DNA of 64,000 bases from VXYL01 sp963422285 (lineage in GTDB: Bacteria; Pseudomonadota; Gammaproteobacteria; Pseudomonadales; Azotimanducaceae). Shown piece after piece: positions 53,454 through 62,476 of this stretch. Each line of letters begins with the position of its first letter. Within the stretch, counting starts at the first letter, position 1. Where the stretch lies: NCBI GenBank assembly GCA_963422285.2, contig OY729419.2:1736001-1800000 (forward strand), given 5' to 3'. The position numbers were made by a program, and so were the translations under genes. The notes beneath the pieces were generated by a model, which was given only the letters and a program-made list of their open reading frames with translations, had not been told where the DNA came from and made no database searches.

Positions 53454-55061
53454 TTATTGCAGCTCGCTCGGCAGCCACCAGGGAGATTCGTCGGCGAACG
53501 GTCTGGCCGGCAGGGTGCCGGCATCGAGCGCCGCAAGCAGTTCTCGAGCATCGGGATGGGGCTGGGAAGCGGTGGCCAAATCCCGGGCCACCTCGGATTG
53601 GCCCAGGCTGGCCTCGGCGAAGGCCAGCGTGATGCGGGTGTCCGCGTCGTCTTTCGCTTTGCGGAGCTGGCGAGCTCGAACGCGGGCTGCGCGGCGCGTC
53701 TTGTCGTCGCCGCACAGGGCGTCGGCTCGGATCAGCGCAAGGTGGGCTTGGCCCCAATTCGGCTGCAAGCGAAGGGCGAGCGCCAGCGCCGGACGCGCGG
53801 CGGCGCAGGCGCCCGTGCCAAGACGGGCCATGCCCAGCCAATAGCGGTAGTAGGCGGCATCGGAACGTTGCGCGGCCAGCGTTCCGTATTCGGCGACGGC
53901 TTCGTCGAAGCACCGCGCCCGCATACACAGCGCCGCGAGCAAGGCGCGTACGGTTTCGTCCTCGGCCAGCTGCAAGGATTTCCGCGCGGCGGAAAGCGCT
54001 TCCTGCAGCTCGACGGAGCTTCTCAGCAGAAACGCCAGCAGATACCAGCCCCGGGCGGAGTCCGGGTCGATGGCCAGTACGCGCCGCACCTCGCCCAATG
54101 CCGCGTCAACATGGCCGAGCATGCCCAGCGCGTGGGCGTACACCAAGCCGGCGCCCACGTCCTCGGGCGCCAAGGCAGCGGCGTTTCCCCAAGCAGCCAA
54201 GGCGTCCTCGCGCTCGCCGCGTTCCCAAGCGCGTTCGCCAGCATCCAGAAAGAACTTGGGGCTCAGGCTCAGGGCCGCGACTTCCAGCAGCAGCGGATCC
54301 TCCACCGGCACCGCGACGCCATTGCGCTTGGCAAGCCAAAGCCGGGCTTGGCCGAGGTTGCCGAGCTGCCGATGCACCAGCGCCAGCTTGTAGGCGACGC
54401 GGCCAGCGCCTGGTTCCAGCGCCGCCGCCCGTTCCAGCAGCAATCGCGCTTGCGGCCAGTCGCCGGCGGCCCTCGCGGCGTCGCCGAGCGCGGCCAGCAC
54501 CGCCGCCGAATCCGGTGCCCTATCGAGAGCCTGGCGCAGCGCGTCGGCAGCGGCTTGATGGTCGCCCTGGACCAGAAGCGCCAAACCCAAGCGATAAAAG
54601 GACAGCATGCGGCCGGGTTGCTGGGGCGATGCAGGTGCCGCGGGCTGGTCTTCGGACGTCTTCGCCGGGCCGCCGAGGGCCAGCGCCCGACGATATTCGA
54701 CAATCGCCCCGTTGATGTCCCCACGTTCGCCGAGCACCACCGCTAGCAGATAGTGCCAATGCAGCGCCGGGGCCTCGGCCAACGCTCGCCGATACGCCTC
54801 CTGGGCTTCGTCGAGCATATCCTGGGCGTGATAGAACATGCCCAAGCCGCCCCAGGCCGCGGCTCGCTGCGTCGGTTCCTGCAACTGCGGCAGCTTCCGC
54901 TCCACGGTTTCCCGGGCGGACTGCAAGGTGGCGGCTAAGACTTCCGTTCGGCTGCTCGGCGCCGAGGCCGTTGGCGGCTCGGGTTGCGCCAGACCCAGCA
55001 ACAGCAGGGCGAGCAGGGCCATCCGCCCGGCGCGAGACGCATGCGCTCCAGTACCGCTCAT
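53454..55061 (-). CDS. Exported TPR-repeat protein (partner of ASPIC/UnbV-type protein)
   Basis: 535 residues from ATG 55061. Signal-like N-terminus (MALLALLLLGLAQPEPPTA, not a lipobox). Multiple TPR units: GLGMFYHAQDMLDEAQEAYRR, LALLVQGDHQAAADALRQAL, LGDAARAAGDWPQARLLLERA, YWLGMARLGTGACAAARPAL and others. Such TPR proteins are commonly paired with FG-GAP/ASPIC-UnbV proteins, and the start overlaps the stop of the UnbV remnant (ATGA), matching that pairing. With the partner broken, the gene may be on the way to decay, although its own frame is intact. Confidence 0.75.
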   Translation of the reverse strand: MSGTGAHASRAGRMALLALLLLGLAQPEPPTASAPSSRTEVLAATLQSARETVERKLPQLQEPTQRAAAWGGLGMFYHAQDMLDEAQEAYRRALAEAPALHWHYLLAVVLGERGDINGAIVEYRRALALGGPAKTSEDQPAAPASPQQPGRMLSFYRLGLALLVQGDHQAAADALRQALDRAPDSAAVLAALGDAARAAGDWPQARLLLERAAALEPGAGRVAYKLALVHRQLGNLGQARLWLAKRNGVAVPVEDPLLLEVAALSLSPKFFLDAGERAWERGEREDALAAWGNAAALAPEDVGAGLVYAHALGMLGHVDAALGEVRRVLAIDPDSARGWYLLAFLLRSSVELQEALSAARKSLQLAEDETVRALLAALCMRARCFDEAVAEYGTLAAQRSDAAYYRYWLGMARLGTGACAAARPALALALRLQPNWGQAHLALIRADALCGDDKTRRAARVRARQLRKAKDDADTRITLAFAEASLGQSEVARDLATASQPHPDARELLAALDAGTLPARPFADESPWWLPSELQ

Positions 55062-55505
55062 GGCTGTTTCGCCATAGACCACCGGAGCGCACAGCGATCT
55101 ACGGCCAAGGGACCGAAGCGCTGCTCCACGCCATCGAACCAGCGCACCCGCACCTTGGACGGGGCATCGGCGCCGTCCAGTCCAAAGACGATGCCAGGAT
55201 CTTGGGCAGAGGCGCAGCCGCCGTCGGCGCGGACTCGGCGGCGTTTCCGCCACGGCCCTTCGAGCCAGACCAAAGCGCCCGCCGCAGTCGTTCCGGCGCT
55301 GGCATCGAAGGCCGGTCCCGGCCAGTGCATCCAGACGGGGTCGTTGCGGTAGCGGCGAATCGGGCCGCGATTGTTGGCCAGCACGATGTCCAGGTCGCCA
55401 TCGTGGTCGAGATCGCCGAAGGCGGCTGCGCGGCTGACATCCTGCAGCGCGAACGCGAGGCCGCCGTCGATCGCCGTGTCCGCCGCCACGCCCTCCCCCA
55501 GCCGG
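55058..55505 (-). pseudogene. 5'-truncated FG-GAP/ASPIC-UnbV (CRTAC1-like) gene
   Basis: The reverse strand reads VSRAAAFGDLDHDGDLDIVLANN (an FG-GAP calcium-type loop), then GALVWLEGPWRKRRRVRADGG, VFGLDGADAPSKVRVRWFDG and VEQRFGPL, the ASPIC/UnbV C-terminal domain, ending at a normal stop. The N-terminal beta-propeller is missing; upstream sequence switches to an IS5 transposase remnant. Insertion followed by deletion probably removed the 5' part. Confidence 0.75.
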
Positions 55506-55519
55506 CAACCGAGACCCGC

Positions 55520-55800
55520 CAGATGCCCTTGATCCCCTCGAACGGCCATTCCTCCAGGCCGTGCTTCTCCAGCAGGCACCGGAAGCGTAGGATCGCCGTC
55601 TCGTCCGGCAGCAGCCCCGACAGCCGCAGCTTGGCGAAACGCCGCGCCTACTCGATCCCGCAAAGCATGTCCTCCATCGCCAGATCGCTCAGGACGCAGA
55701 CCACCTGCACCGCATGCACGCGCCGCATTGCCGACAGCGGATACGACCGCCGCCCTCGGTCCGCCTGCGGGCAGTGCGGCTCGATCCGCGCCACGTTGTT
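55520..55800 (-). pseudogene. IS5-family transposase N-terminal remnant
   Basis: Reverse-strand translation gives NNVARIEPHCPQADRGRR, YPLSAMRRVHAVQVVCVL, SDLAMEDMLCGIE, a stop, then ARRFAKLRLSGLLPDETAIL and FRCLLEKHGLEEWPFEGI. This is the N-terminal DUF772-like domain that the two IS5-like copies lack. It has an in-frame stop and no catalytic domain. It is the junction that removed the 5' end of the UnbV gene. Confidence 0.75.
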
Positions 55801-55816
55801 CCGGTCATCCTAGTCA

Positions 55817-56314
55817 TCAATAGCGCCTTCTCAATAGCGACGACAAAGCTCCGAGAACGCCCTGCCTCTTAAGTTCATCGGCTATGAACGGATATCGACG
55901 TTCCAAGAAGCCAAGCTGCACAAGCCCATCACGCAGAGTTCTCCTCGTCGAATATAGGCTCACTTGACGCAAGAACAAGGGGGAGCGTGTCGTCACGATC
56001 AGTTGCACGGAAAGATTGCTCGCTAGTACGCCAACAGCGTCCGCAATGGCCGGCAGGAGTTGCCTTTGCCACTTAGGATGCAAATGCGCTTCGACCTCAT
56101 CAACTAGTATGACCATGCAGGATTCGGGTGCCTTTTTCGACAACTCAGGCGACACCTGATGCTCCTGCCACACCCATGCCATGAGGCAGGTCAGTGCCAA
56201 GATTCGCTTAACCCCTGCCGATGCGAAGAGAATTGGCGTCTCCCCGCATATGTGCCTGATGGTGGGAATGTCTCGAAGGTCGTTGGGAATCCGTTTCAAC
56301 TCCCCCGGCGACAT
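55817..56314 (-). pseudogene. C-terminal remnant of an AAA/ABC-type ATPase
   Basis: 165 codons with PILFASAGVKRILALTCLMAW, the Walker B/D-loop VILVDEVEAHLHPKWQRQLL and VQLIVTTRSPLF. This is the C-terminal half of an SMC/RecF-like AAA ATPase (OLD-like group), often found in defence or mobile regions. The Walker A half is absent and the end after SPLF is scrambled. Probably a relic with no activity. Confidence 0.65.
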
Positions 56315-56329
56315 CGGACCAAGTTCAGG

Positions 56330-56625
56330 AAGCGAGAGCTGCCGCTCCCAGTCCCTGACGCTCGACCGAAACCCATGCCCGACGCTGCGATCCCCGCGTT
56401 GTACAACGCCCGCGTCATCGCATGGTCGCCCATCATCTTCCCGGGATGCTTACCGCCGAACACTATCTCCCCGCGGGCGCACTCCCTTGTGAGGCAGAAC
56501 ACGCCTAGTGCCTGTTGCGAGAGCGGCATCCGGTGCGCCCACCCGGCCTTCATCGACTCCACCGGCCGCGTCCAGATCGCGGCATCAGGGTCGAACTGGT
56601 CCCAGGTCGCCCGCCACACCCACCC
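56330..56625 (-). pseudogene. P4-type integrase remnant
   Basis: The reverse strand encodes WDQFDPDAAIWTRPVESMKAG, AHRMPLSQQALGVF, ARGEIVFGGKHPGKMMGDHAM and TRALYNAG, the middle of a P4-family prophage integrase. It ends just before the His-x-x-Arg motif expected in HGFR. No start and no catalytic Tyr. Relic of an integrated element. Confidence 0.7.
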
Positions 56626-56829
56626 GCCTCGGTGCTGTCAAGGCCGTAAAGCGGAGCGCCAGCTTCGTCGAGACGGCGCAGCCGGTCGATCTTCGTCAGC
56701 GCCCCGCCCCCGACCAGTATGGAGCGTCGTTGCGCCTCGACCCGGCGGCTCGCTTCGGCATCCCGTCTCCACCGAAGATTCCTTGGACCGGAACTCAGCG
56801 ATCTTCGCCTACTCCAGCACTGTCATGAT

Positions 56830-57157
56830 AGCCACCCCGCCGTCTTCGCTATCGCGTACTTGCCCACAAAGGCGATCAGCCGCAGCGCTGCCGATCCTCG
56901 ACAGCACGTAGCGATCCACCACGAACCGCTAGTTGTCCGCCGGGCTGTCCGTCTTCCAGGGGGTGTTCTTCTCCCCGGGCAGCGAGTTCGCTGGCAAGAT
57001 CGATTCTGCCGCTGTGACCGGTAGTAATGCGCCCTTCAAGGCCGGCAACCTTGGTGGCTGCCGCCAGCCTTCTGCCGATTGACACGCCATTCAGTCCGCC
57101 GAAGACCTCATCGCCACCTTGGGCTTCGCGGAGCGCCGCCATATCGTCCGCCGTCAA
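56830..57157 (-). pseudogene. Second tyrosine-recombinase remnant
   Basis: Reads DEVFGGLNGVSIGRRLAAA, LEGRITTGHSGRIDLASELAAR and then a diverging tail; the TGHSGR block is the catalytic His-x-x-Arg. The Tyr-containing helix is degraded. It belongs to the same general family as the recombinase at 22631, not to the neighbouring P4-type piece. About 200 bases on its 3' side (56626-56829) hold nothing recognisable. Confidence 0.65.
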
Positions 57158-57188
57158 GGCACTTGCTTGGCCATTGCCCGAAGACTTC

Positions 57189-57701
57189 TCAAGTCGCCTC
57201 TAAGAATATCACAATCATATTCCCCACTCTTGGGGAGGTGATACCAATACCGCTGAGTTTATTAAGGACAGCCCCCAAGCTTTTAGCAATAGGATCAGAG
57301 ACATTAAGAACGATCAAAAAACGTCCGGGCCTCACCGTACCTGGAGTGCGTCTGTTTCTCATAATTACGTAGTCCTGATCGAATGGTGAGGAACATCGCA
57401 ACCCTGAACAATCAAAACCGTCCGACCGCAGACTGTCGACAAGGTCTTCTACGCTCGCGGCAGCATCCAGGGCCGTCGCCCTGGCGGCGATCATCTGGAC
57501 ATCCTGGACCGCTTTGTTGATTTTGATGCGGTACAAGGCTTGCTGGTAGCCGAAGAACACCCCCGCCGCGGCCAGCGCCGCCACCGCCAGGGCGATCAGC
57601 ACCTCCACCAGGGTGAATCCGGCGCGGTGCCGGTATAGGGGGGGGGTATTGCTGAGACCACGAACATCAAGGCTAATACACTGTTCGCAAGCCGTTTTCA
57701 A
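57189..57701 (-). CDS. Orphan type IV prepilin-like protein
   Basis: 170 residues. GFTLVEVLIALAVAALAAAGVFFGY is a textbook prepilin peptidase site and hydrophobic stalk, with Glu at mature position 5. The body carries two Cys (DGFDCSGLRCSSP) that could form the D-region disulphide. The leader from ATG 57701 is long (about 28 residues) and crosses a run of nine C, so the real start could be nearer and the run may shift the frame. No other pilus genes are nearby. Flanked by pseudogenes, so expression is doubtful. Confidence 0.6.
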   Translation of the reverse strand: MKTACEQCISLDVRGLSNTPPLYRHRAGFTLVEVLIALAVAALAAAGVFFGYQQALYRIKINKAVQDVQMIAARATALDAAASVEDLVDSLRSDGFDCSGLRCSSPFDQDYVIMRNRRTPGTVRPGRFLIVLNVSDPIAKSLGAVLNKLSGIGITSPRVGNMIVIFLEAT

Positions 57702-57739
57702 TCGGCCCTACTCTCGGCGCATGGGGCAGCGGAACTTGC

Positions 57740-57985
57740 TCGATCCAGGCATCGATCGCGCCGGCGCCGGTCCGGCTGTCCGATCAGCGCCTTGCCCACC
57801 ACCTTGAGGGCCAGCGTCTCCTCGGCGCCTTCGAAGGAAGGCAGCACCCGGGCATTGACGAAGCAGCGGCTGACGTCGCTTTCCTCGGCGTATCCGATGC
57901 CGCCGTGTATCCGCATGCGCATGGTTTCCCGGGCAATGCGTTTCGACGCCTTCCCTTTGAACAGTTCGCTTGAGGGAGGCGGGTG
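57740..57985 (-). pseudogene. Acyl-CoA dehydrogenase C-terminal fragment
   Basis: KGKASKRIARETMRMRIHGG, IGYAEESDVSRCFVNARVL and FEGAEETLALKVVGKALI form the C-terminal helices of an acyl-CoA dehydrogenase. The remainder of the gene is absent, and the frame joins unrelated sequence upstream. Confidence 0.7.
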
Positions 57986-58460
57986 GAGCTTGGTCTTGCA
58001 TACTTCGCGGTATCGGTCCGTAGCGCTCAACAGCAGAACGTGTTTGGATCGTTCGGCAGCGCATGCAGCAACGTACGCCCCAGCCGATTCGACGCACCAT
58101 GCCGGTTTCGATTGCGACGGACAGCAATTCTCCGGTGCGTCGCTTGTTGCCCGCGAAGGAGTCGCCACGGCGAGCGGAGGCGACCACCGGATGACGATCC
58201 GACGCCCAGAGCATGTCGGCGGTCTCGCGGCCGTCGCCGAAGTTGCGATTGATTTTGATTTCTCTGTCCGAATGCGCGAGGACGCGAAACGTCGCGTCGT
58301 CGTCGTGGCGCATGGTCACGGCCAAGTATTCTCCGGTGGGAGATATCTGGATCGTCTCGAAATCGGCGACATCGGTGAACGCCGCAACGGACGGCGACTC
58401 GGCACCCGCGCCGGAGGCCCAAGCAAGGCAAACCGGCCCCCCTGATCCGCAGGCGATTCA
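57986..58460 (-). pseudogene. S9-family (prolyl oligopeptidase-like) peptidase N-terminal fragment
   Basis: Several frames combine: a signal-like start (MNRLRIRG..., broken at a run of six G), AFTDVADFETIQISPTGEYL, RHDDDATFRVLAHSDREIK, NFGDGRETADMLWASDR, RTGELLSVAIETG, LLHALPNDP and KHVLLLSATDRYREV. This is the start of a beta-propeller S9 peptidase. At least two frameshifts; the catalytic domain is missing. Confidence 0.6.
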
Positions 58461-58489
58461 TGAGGGCGGCCCCTTGGCTGACGGTGTCG

Positions 58490-59704
58490 CTACCGGTCGT
58501 CCGAGGTGAGCACCAGCGTTCCCGTGGTGGACAGGGTGCCGCCCGTGCCGTTGACTACACAGGCGGTGGCACTGGTCTGCTTGCCTTCGACGCCGTTGAC
58601 GCCGTCTTCCGCGCTGCGCGACAGCTGCCGGTACGCTTCCACCAGCAGCTGCATGCCGTACATGCCGGAGTGGTTGAAGGACAGGCCGCCGCCGTTGGTG
58701 TTGATAGGCAACCGTCCTCCCGGTGCGGCGTCGCCGTTCTTCCACAGCGTATAACCTTGGCCCCGGGGAGCGAGGCCGAGCATCTCCGCAGTGATGCCGG
58801 CGGTGATGGTGAACGAGTCGTAGATCATCGCCATTTCCATATCGTCCGGCCCCAGGCCCGCCATCTTGTAGGCGGTGGCCGCGGAACGCGACGCGGAGGT
58901 GGCGGTGAAGTCCTCCATTTCCAGCATGTTCTGGTGGCCCATGGATTCGCCAGCGCCGCTTACCCACACCGGGTTGGTGCGCAGACTGCGGGCGATCTCC
59001 GGGCGGGCGACCAGGACGGCGCCGCCGTGGTCCGTGACCAGACAGCAGTGGTAGAGCGTCAGCGGCCAAGCGATGAGGCGGGCATCGAGGACATCCTGCA
59101 CAGTGATCGGGCCGCCGAACGGGCTCTGCTTCTTGCCACACATCACCGCCCGCGGGTTCAGCTGCGCCCACTGCCGGGTGACGACGGCGATGTGCGCGAA
59201 ATCCTCTGCGCTGGTGCCGAAACGGTGGCAGTGGCGCACCATGGCGTGGGCGTACTGGGACGGTGCGCCGAAGGCGCCGTAGGCAGCGGTCATTTCGGCG
59301 CCGGGGCTCACTTGGCCGCGCCCTCCGCCACCGCCGCCACCGCCACGGTAGGACCAGCCGGCCTCGCCGTGGCTCACCAAGGCGATGTCGATGATGCCGG
59401 CGTGAATGGCCGCCAAGGCATGATGGACGTGGATCTGGAACGAACAGCCACCTACGGAAGTGGTATCCAGGTAGCGGGGCTTGAGGCCCAAGTGCTCTGC
59501 CAGCTCGCCGGACCAGCCGGCGGAGAAAATGCCGTCGATGTCCGAGATGGGAATGCCGGTCTGGGCGCTGACGTTCTTGATCGCTTCAATGTGGAGTTGC
59601 AGGGAAGTGGCCTTGTCGCCGGTGAGATCCTCTCGGTAGCCGATGACGTCGGCCTCCGCGGCGCCGACGATGGCGGCGGCGTTGCTGAGATTGGGTGCTG
59701 CCAT
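58490..59704 (-). CDS. SCP2/thiolase-type lipid-transfer protein
   Basis: 404 residues, full length for non-decarboxylating thiolase-like proteins of the SCP2/acetyl-CoA acetyltransferase group. Motifs include TTSVGGCSFQIHVHHALAAI (Cys at the nucleophile position), ALVSHGEAGWSYR, MIYDSFTITAGITAEML and NTNGGGLSFNHSGMYGM (His region). A Gly-rich loop of eight Gly (about residues 122-129) is longer than usual. Such proteins work in sterol, fatty-acid or polyketide degradation or aldol cleavage together with a DUF35 partner, which is encoded three bases upstream. Confidence 0.88.
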   Translation of the reverse strand: MAAPNLSNAAAIVGAAEADVIGYREDLTGDKATSLQLHIEAIKNVSAQTGIPISDIDGIFSAGWSGELAEHLGLKPRYLDTTSVGGCSFQIHVHHALAAIHAGIIDIALVSHGEAGWSYRGGGGGGGGRGQVSPGAEMTAAYGAFGAPSQYAHAMVRHCHRFGTSAEDFAHIAVVTRQWAQLNPRAVMCGKKQSPFGGPITVQDVLDARLIAWPLTLYHCCLVTDHGGAVLVARPEIARSLRTNPVWVSGAGESMGHQNMLEMEDFTATSASRSAATAYKMAGLGPDDMEMAMIYDSFTITAGITAEMLGLAPRGQGYTLWKNGDAAPGGRLPINTNGGGLSFNHSGMYGMQLLVEAYRQLSRSAEDGVNGVEGKQTSATACVVNGTGGTLSTTGTLVLTSDDR

Positions 59705-59707
59705 GAG

Positions 59708-60124
59708 TTATTCCTCCCCCACGCGCCAGAACGGGATGAAGGTGTCGTCGTTCGCCTGTTCGAACTCCACCTGCACCCGAGTGCCGATCTTGATCTCTTC
59801 CGGCTTGGCGGCATCCACGCCACGCAATACCGTCATCATGCGGTCGCCTTCGTCGAGATCGATGAAGGCGGTGACGTAGGGCACTTCTTCGGCCCAGCCG
59901 CCGAAGGCGCGGTGCTGCACGGCGAAGGTGTGGATGCGTCCTCGACCGCTGCCCTCGATCCACTCCAAGTCGGTAGAGTGGCAGAATGGACAGATGAGCC
60001 GGGGATACCAGTGGACGCGGTTGCAGTCTCGGCAACGGGGCAGCATCAGTTTTCCCTCCTTGGCACCGTCCCAGAACGGCTTGGTGTGCTGCCCCCGGGG
60101 GGGTACGGGTTTGTTGTAGGCCAC
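59708..60124 (-). CDS. DUF35 OB-fold/zinc-ribbon acyl-CoA-associated protein
   Basis: 138 residues from GTG 60124. The zinc ribbon RCRDCNRVHWYPRLICPFC has two CxxC pairs, followed by an OB fold (HTFAVQHRAF, YVTAFIDLDEGDRMMTVLRG, VQVEFEQANDD). DUF35 proteins form stable complexes with thiolase-like partners and are needed for their activity. Three bases separate it from the thiolase gene, clear operon structure. Confidence 0.9.
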   Translation of the reverse strand: MAYNKPVPPRGQHTKPFWDGAKEGKLMLPRCRDCNRVHWYPRLICPFCHSTDLEWIEGSGRGRIHTFAVQHRAFGGWAEEVPYVTAFIDLDEGDRMMTVLRGVDAAKPEEIKIGTRVQVEFEQANDDTFIPFWRVGEE

Positions 60125-61385
60125 GATGTTGGTTCGCTTCTCGTCTGCTCAGGGAGCGCGTAAAGTAGCACGGTCGCTGTGCCGGCGTCATCAGCGGCAA
60201 CGGACAAGTGGCGGGCCAGTTCGAATCCGTGTCGTCGTGCTGCACCGCATAGTCGCAAGATGCAGGGGGAATGGAGCGCTGGTGGATACCCTATGGTAGT
60301 GGCATCCGCAGTGGCGCGGCCAATCCGACTTCAAACCAATGCCCTGCCAACGGATATGCCAGGGCGATTCACGCTGGAGGCCGGAGCGGCATGGCTGGCA
60401 TCGCGGCGCCGCGTTCCGGTTCGGACGGGTCGCGGGCAGACGATGCACCGGCTGCGATGCAGCCCTTCCCGACTCGCTGGCGCCGCATCGACTCCCGCAA
60501 CGCCTGGGCATCCACCGCAGCGGACGGCAGGCAATCGGACTGCATCCGAGAGCCGGATGCGACACCGTGATCCACGGCATACCCACCATCTCCAGTGCGC
60601 CATGACCGAGCCGTAGGAGCGGTAGTGGCTCGGTTCGATTCTTTGCCGCCGTATCGAACAGTTGATGCGCAAGGAAGCTCTGAAAAATCCTCACCGTGGA
60701 TCTGGAATCGGTAGCAAGTCATCGATTTTTCGAGGTCCGAAGCGCTTCAAATAGAAGCGATATACAACAGTACCCTAGACGCTATAGGTAGTAGTCAGGC
60801 CTTGAAAAGTACGCCATATGCCGTAGCTTGGATCTTCAAGTACATAGTTCTCCTTCAAACAGGGCGCAAGGGAGATTTCAGAGGCTCCCGCAATATGTAG
60901 TGGTATTAAAGGATAACGCCCTGCTGCATGTGACTTTGGCGCGATGGTTCGTCATCATATGATTTCAAACTGAGCCACTGCCGTAGGAGCAATTCTTGCG
61001 ATGCCACCGGCACACGGCGGTGGCCGGGGCCATCCGATCCAGCAGCTCGCCCGATACTCCCCGGACACGACCGGGCTGCCCGGACTCCTAATGTGGACAG
61101 CCACTTCGGCCGCGAGTGCGTGGAGGCCGGGTCACCGAGACAATCGCGCACACCATGCAGATAGCGACGCACTCGCTGGACGGCGAGGCTCTGCTTCGAA
61201 GCTGGTCCGATGGAATCCGCTGCTGCCTTGTGGAGCCGTCGTTCGCAAAGCGGCACGAAGAAAGGACGCCTATCCTGGAAAGGAGCAGCGGCACCGTCGA
61301 GGAGTGGTCCTTGGCCCTAATTCAACCCGTTCCAAGTTGCCGCAAGCGCCTTGCCGCAAGCGCCGCCTGCCGGCCTCGGTGGGTC
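60125..61385. other. Long gene-poor region
   Basis: About 1.26 kb with no supported gene on either strand. The open frames overlap without domain content. It holds a short sequence resembling the IS5-like end (GGAAGCTCTGAAAAATC near 60673) and a partial copy of the structured repeat (60823-60853). The rest looks like decayed intergenic DNA. Confidence 0.5.
60823..60853 (-). repeat. Partial copy of the structured repeat family (inverted)
   Basis: On the reverse strand this reads GGAGAACTATGTACTTGAAG then ATCCAAGCTAC, matching the starts of units A and B at 53172 and 53292. The distal half is less clear, possibly extending back to about 60725. Confidence 0.5.
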
Positions 61386-62476
61386 TCAGGCGGAGTTCTG
61401 TCCAACTCGCTGGAGGAGTGCGGCGCCGGTGTCGCGGTCCACGATCAGCTCGCCGATGTCTTCCAGCTGGTCCGGGTCGCCGATGCCGTCGAGCAGCGCC
61501 GACAGCCGCTCGCTGGTCTTCGCGCCGAACCGCCGTGCTGCCATGCGGCACAGCAGCGCTCGTTCCCGCTCCACGCCTCGCCTCATTCCCTGTTCCATTC
61601 CCTCCTCCATGCCCTGCTCGTGGCTTTGCTCGCGCCAGCCTCGCACTGTCGCCACGAAACGCTCCTCGAACTTCCTGTCGAATGCCTCCAAGCTTCCCAG
61701 TTCCTCCAGTTTCTTCTCCTGCCCCAGGCTGTACCAGTCGTCCAGCTGCCGCATCCAGTCCAGCAACGCCAGCCGCGCCGGGTCGCCCGAGGCCAGCGCG
61801 GCCTCGACGCTGATCTGCGCCCAGAGCGCGTTGCCGGGCCACGGGTCGTCCTTTGCACGGGCGACGAAGTCAACCATCTCGAAGGCTCCGAAGGACAGAC
61901 GATGGAGGGTCTCGCGCTCCGCCGCCGGAACGCGCGGCATCATTGCCAGATCGGCATGGAGCGGCGCTGTCCACGGCCTCCGACCGCTGTAGACGACGAT
62001 GGGCAGCACCGCCGGTCGCCGCGCCCTGCGGACGAGGGAGCCTTGGGCTTCCACGGCCCGGTAGAGCTCGACGGTGTATTCCGTCACGCGCCAAGCCATG
62101 TTCGGGTCCGCCTCGGACTGGAACTCCAGCAGGATGAACAGGCAGTCCCGAGGCCGGAGCGGTGGCCGCTTGCGCGCGGGAGGGTCGCCGCGCTTGCCTT
62201 TGCGCCTGTAGGCGACGCGCCAGACCTGGTCGCCGAGGCGACGGCGAAAGTCCCGGGTGACCCACTCGGCGGGAACGCGGCCGAGGGGCGCAGGTCGAGG
62301 GCGGCGAGGACCTCGGGGCCGAACGCGCTGCCACGATCAGCCCCGAGGTAGCGCAGCATGTCCACGATCATCCGTCGGTGTCCGTAGAACCTTTTGTAGG
62401 GGCCGCCGCTGGGGCGCCTCTCGGCGGCGGCCGTGCACAGCGTATCGCGATTTTCACTTGGGGTTGATCGTGCCAT
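61386..62476 (-). pseudogene. Rpn/PD-(D/E)XK-type nuclease-transposase gene with one frameshift
   Basis: From ATG 62476 the first frame gives a family-like N-terminus (FYGHRRMIVDMLRYLG, GPEVLAALDLRP), then near 62300 the frame shifts to AEWVTRDFRRRLGDQVWRVAY, where the Asp belongs to the nuclease core. It continues with CLFILLEFQSEADPNMAWRV (Glu-x-Gln) and VLPIVVYSGRRPW. A charged coiled-coil tail (EQGMEEGMEQGMRRGVERE) and C-terminal helices follow. Rpn proteins are recombination-promoting nucleases with variable C-termini, often in defence-like contexts. The shift lies in a C-rich run and could be a sequencing error. Confidence 0.72.

Noticed and set aside
58460..60163. A 567-codon forward frame across the thiolase and DUF35 genes
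   Set aside because: Antisense shadow; its composition (Val/Gly/Ala/His/Asp) mirrors the codon pattern of the real reverse-strand genes.
60673..60689. A third IS5-like copy
   Set aside because: Only one end-like sequence (GGAAGCTCTGAAAAATC) is present, with no transposase remnant or second end nearby.
61116..62351. A 411-codon forward frame over the Rpn gene
   Set aside because: Antisense of the reverse-strand nuclease frame and without motifs.
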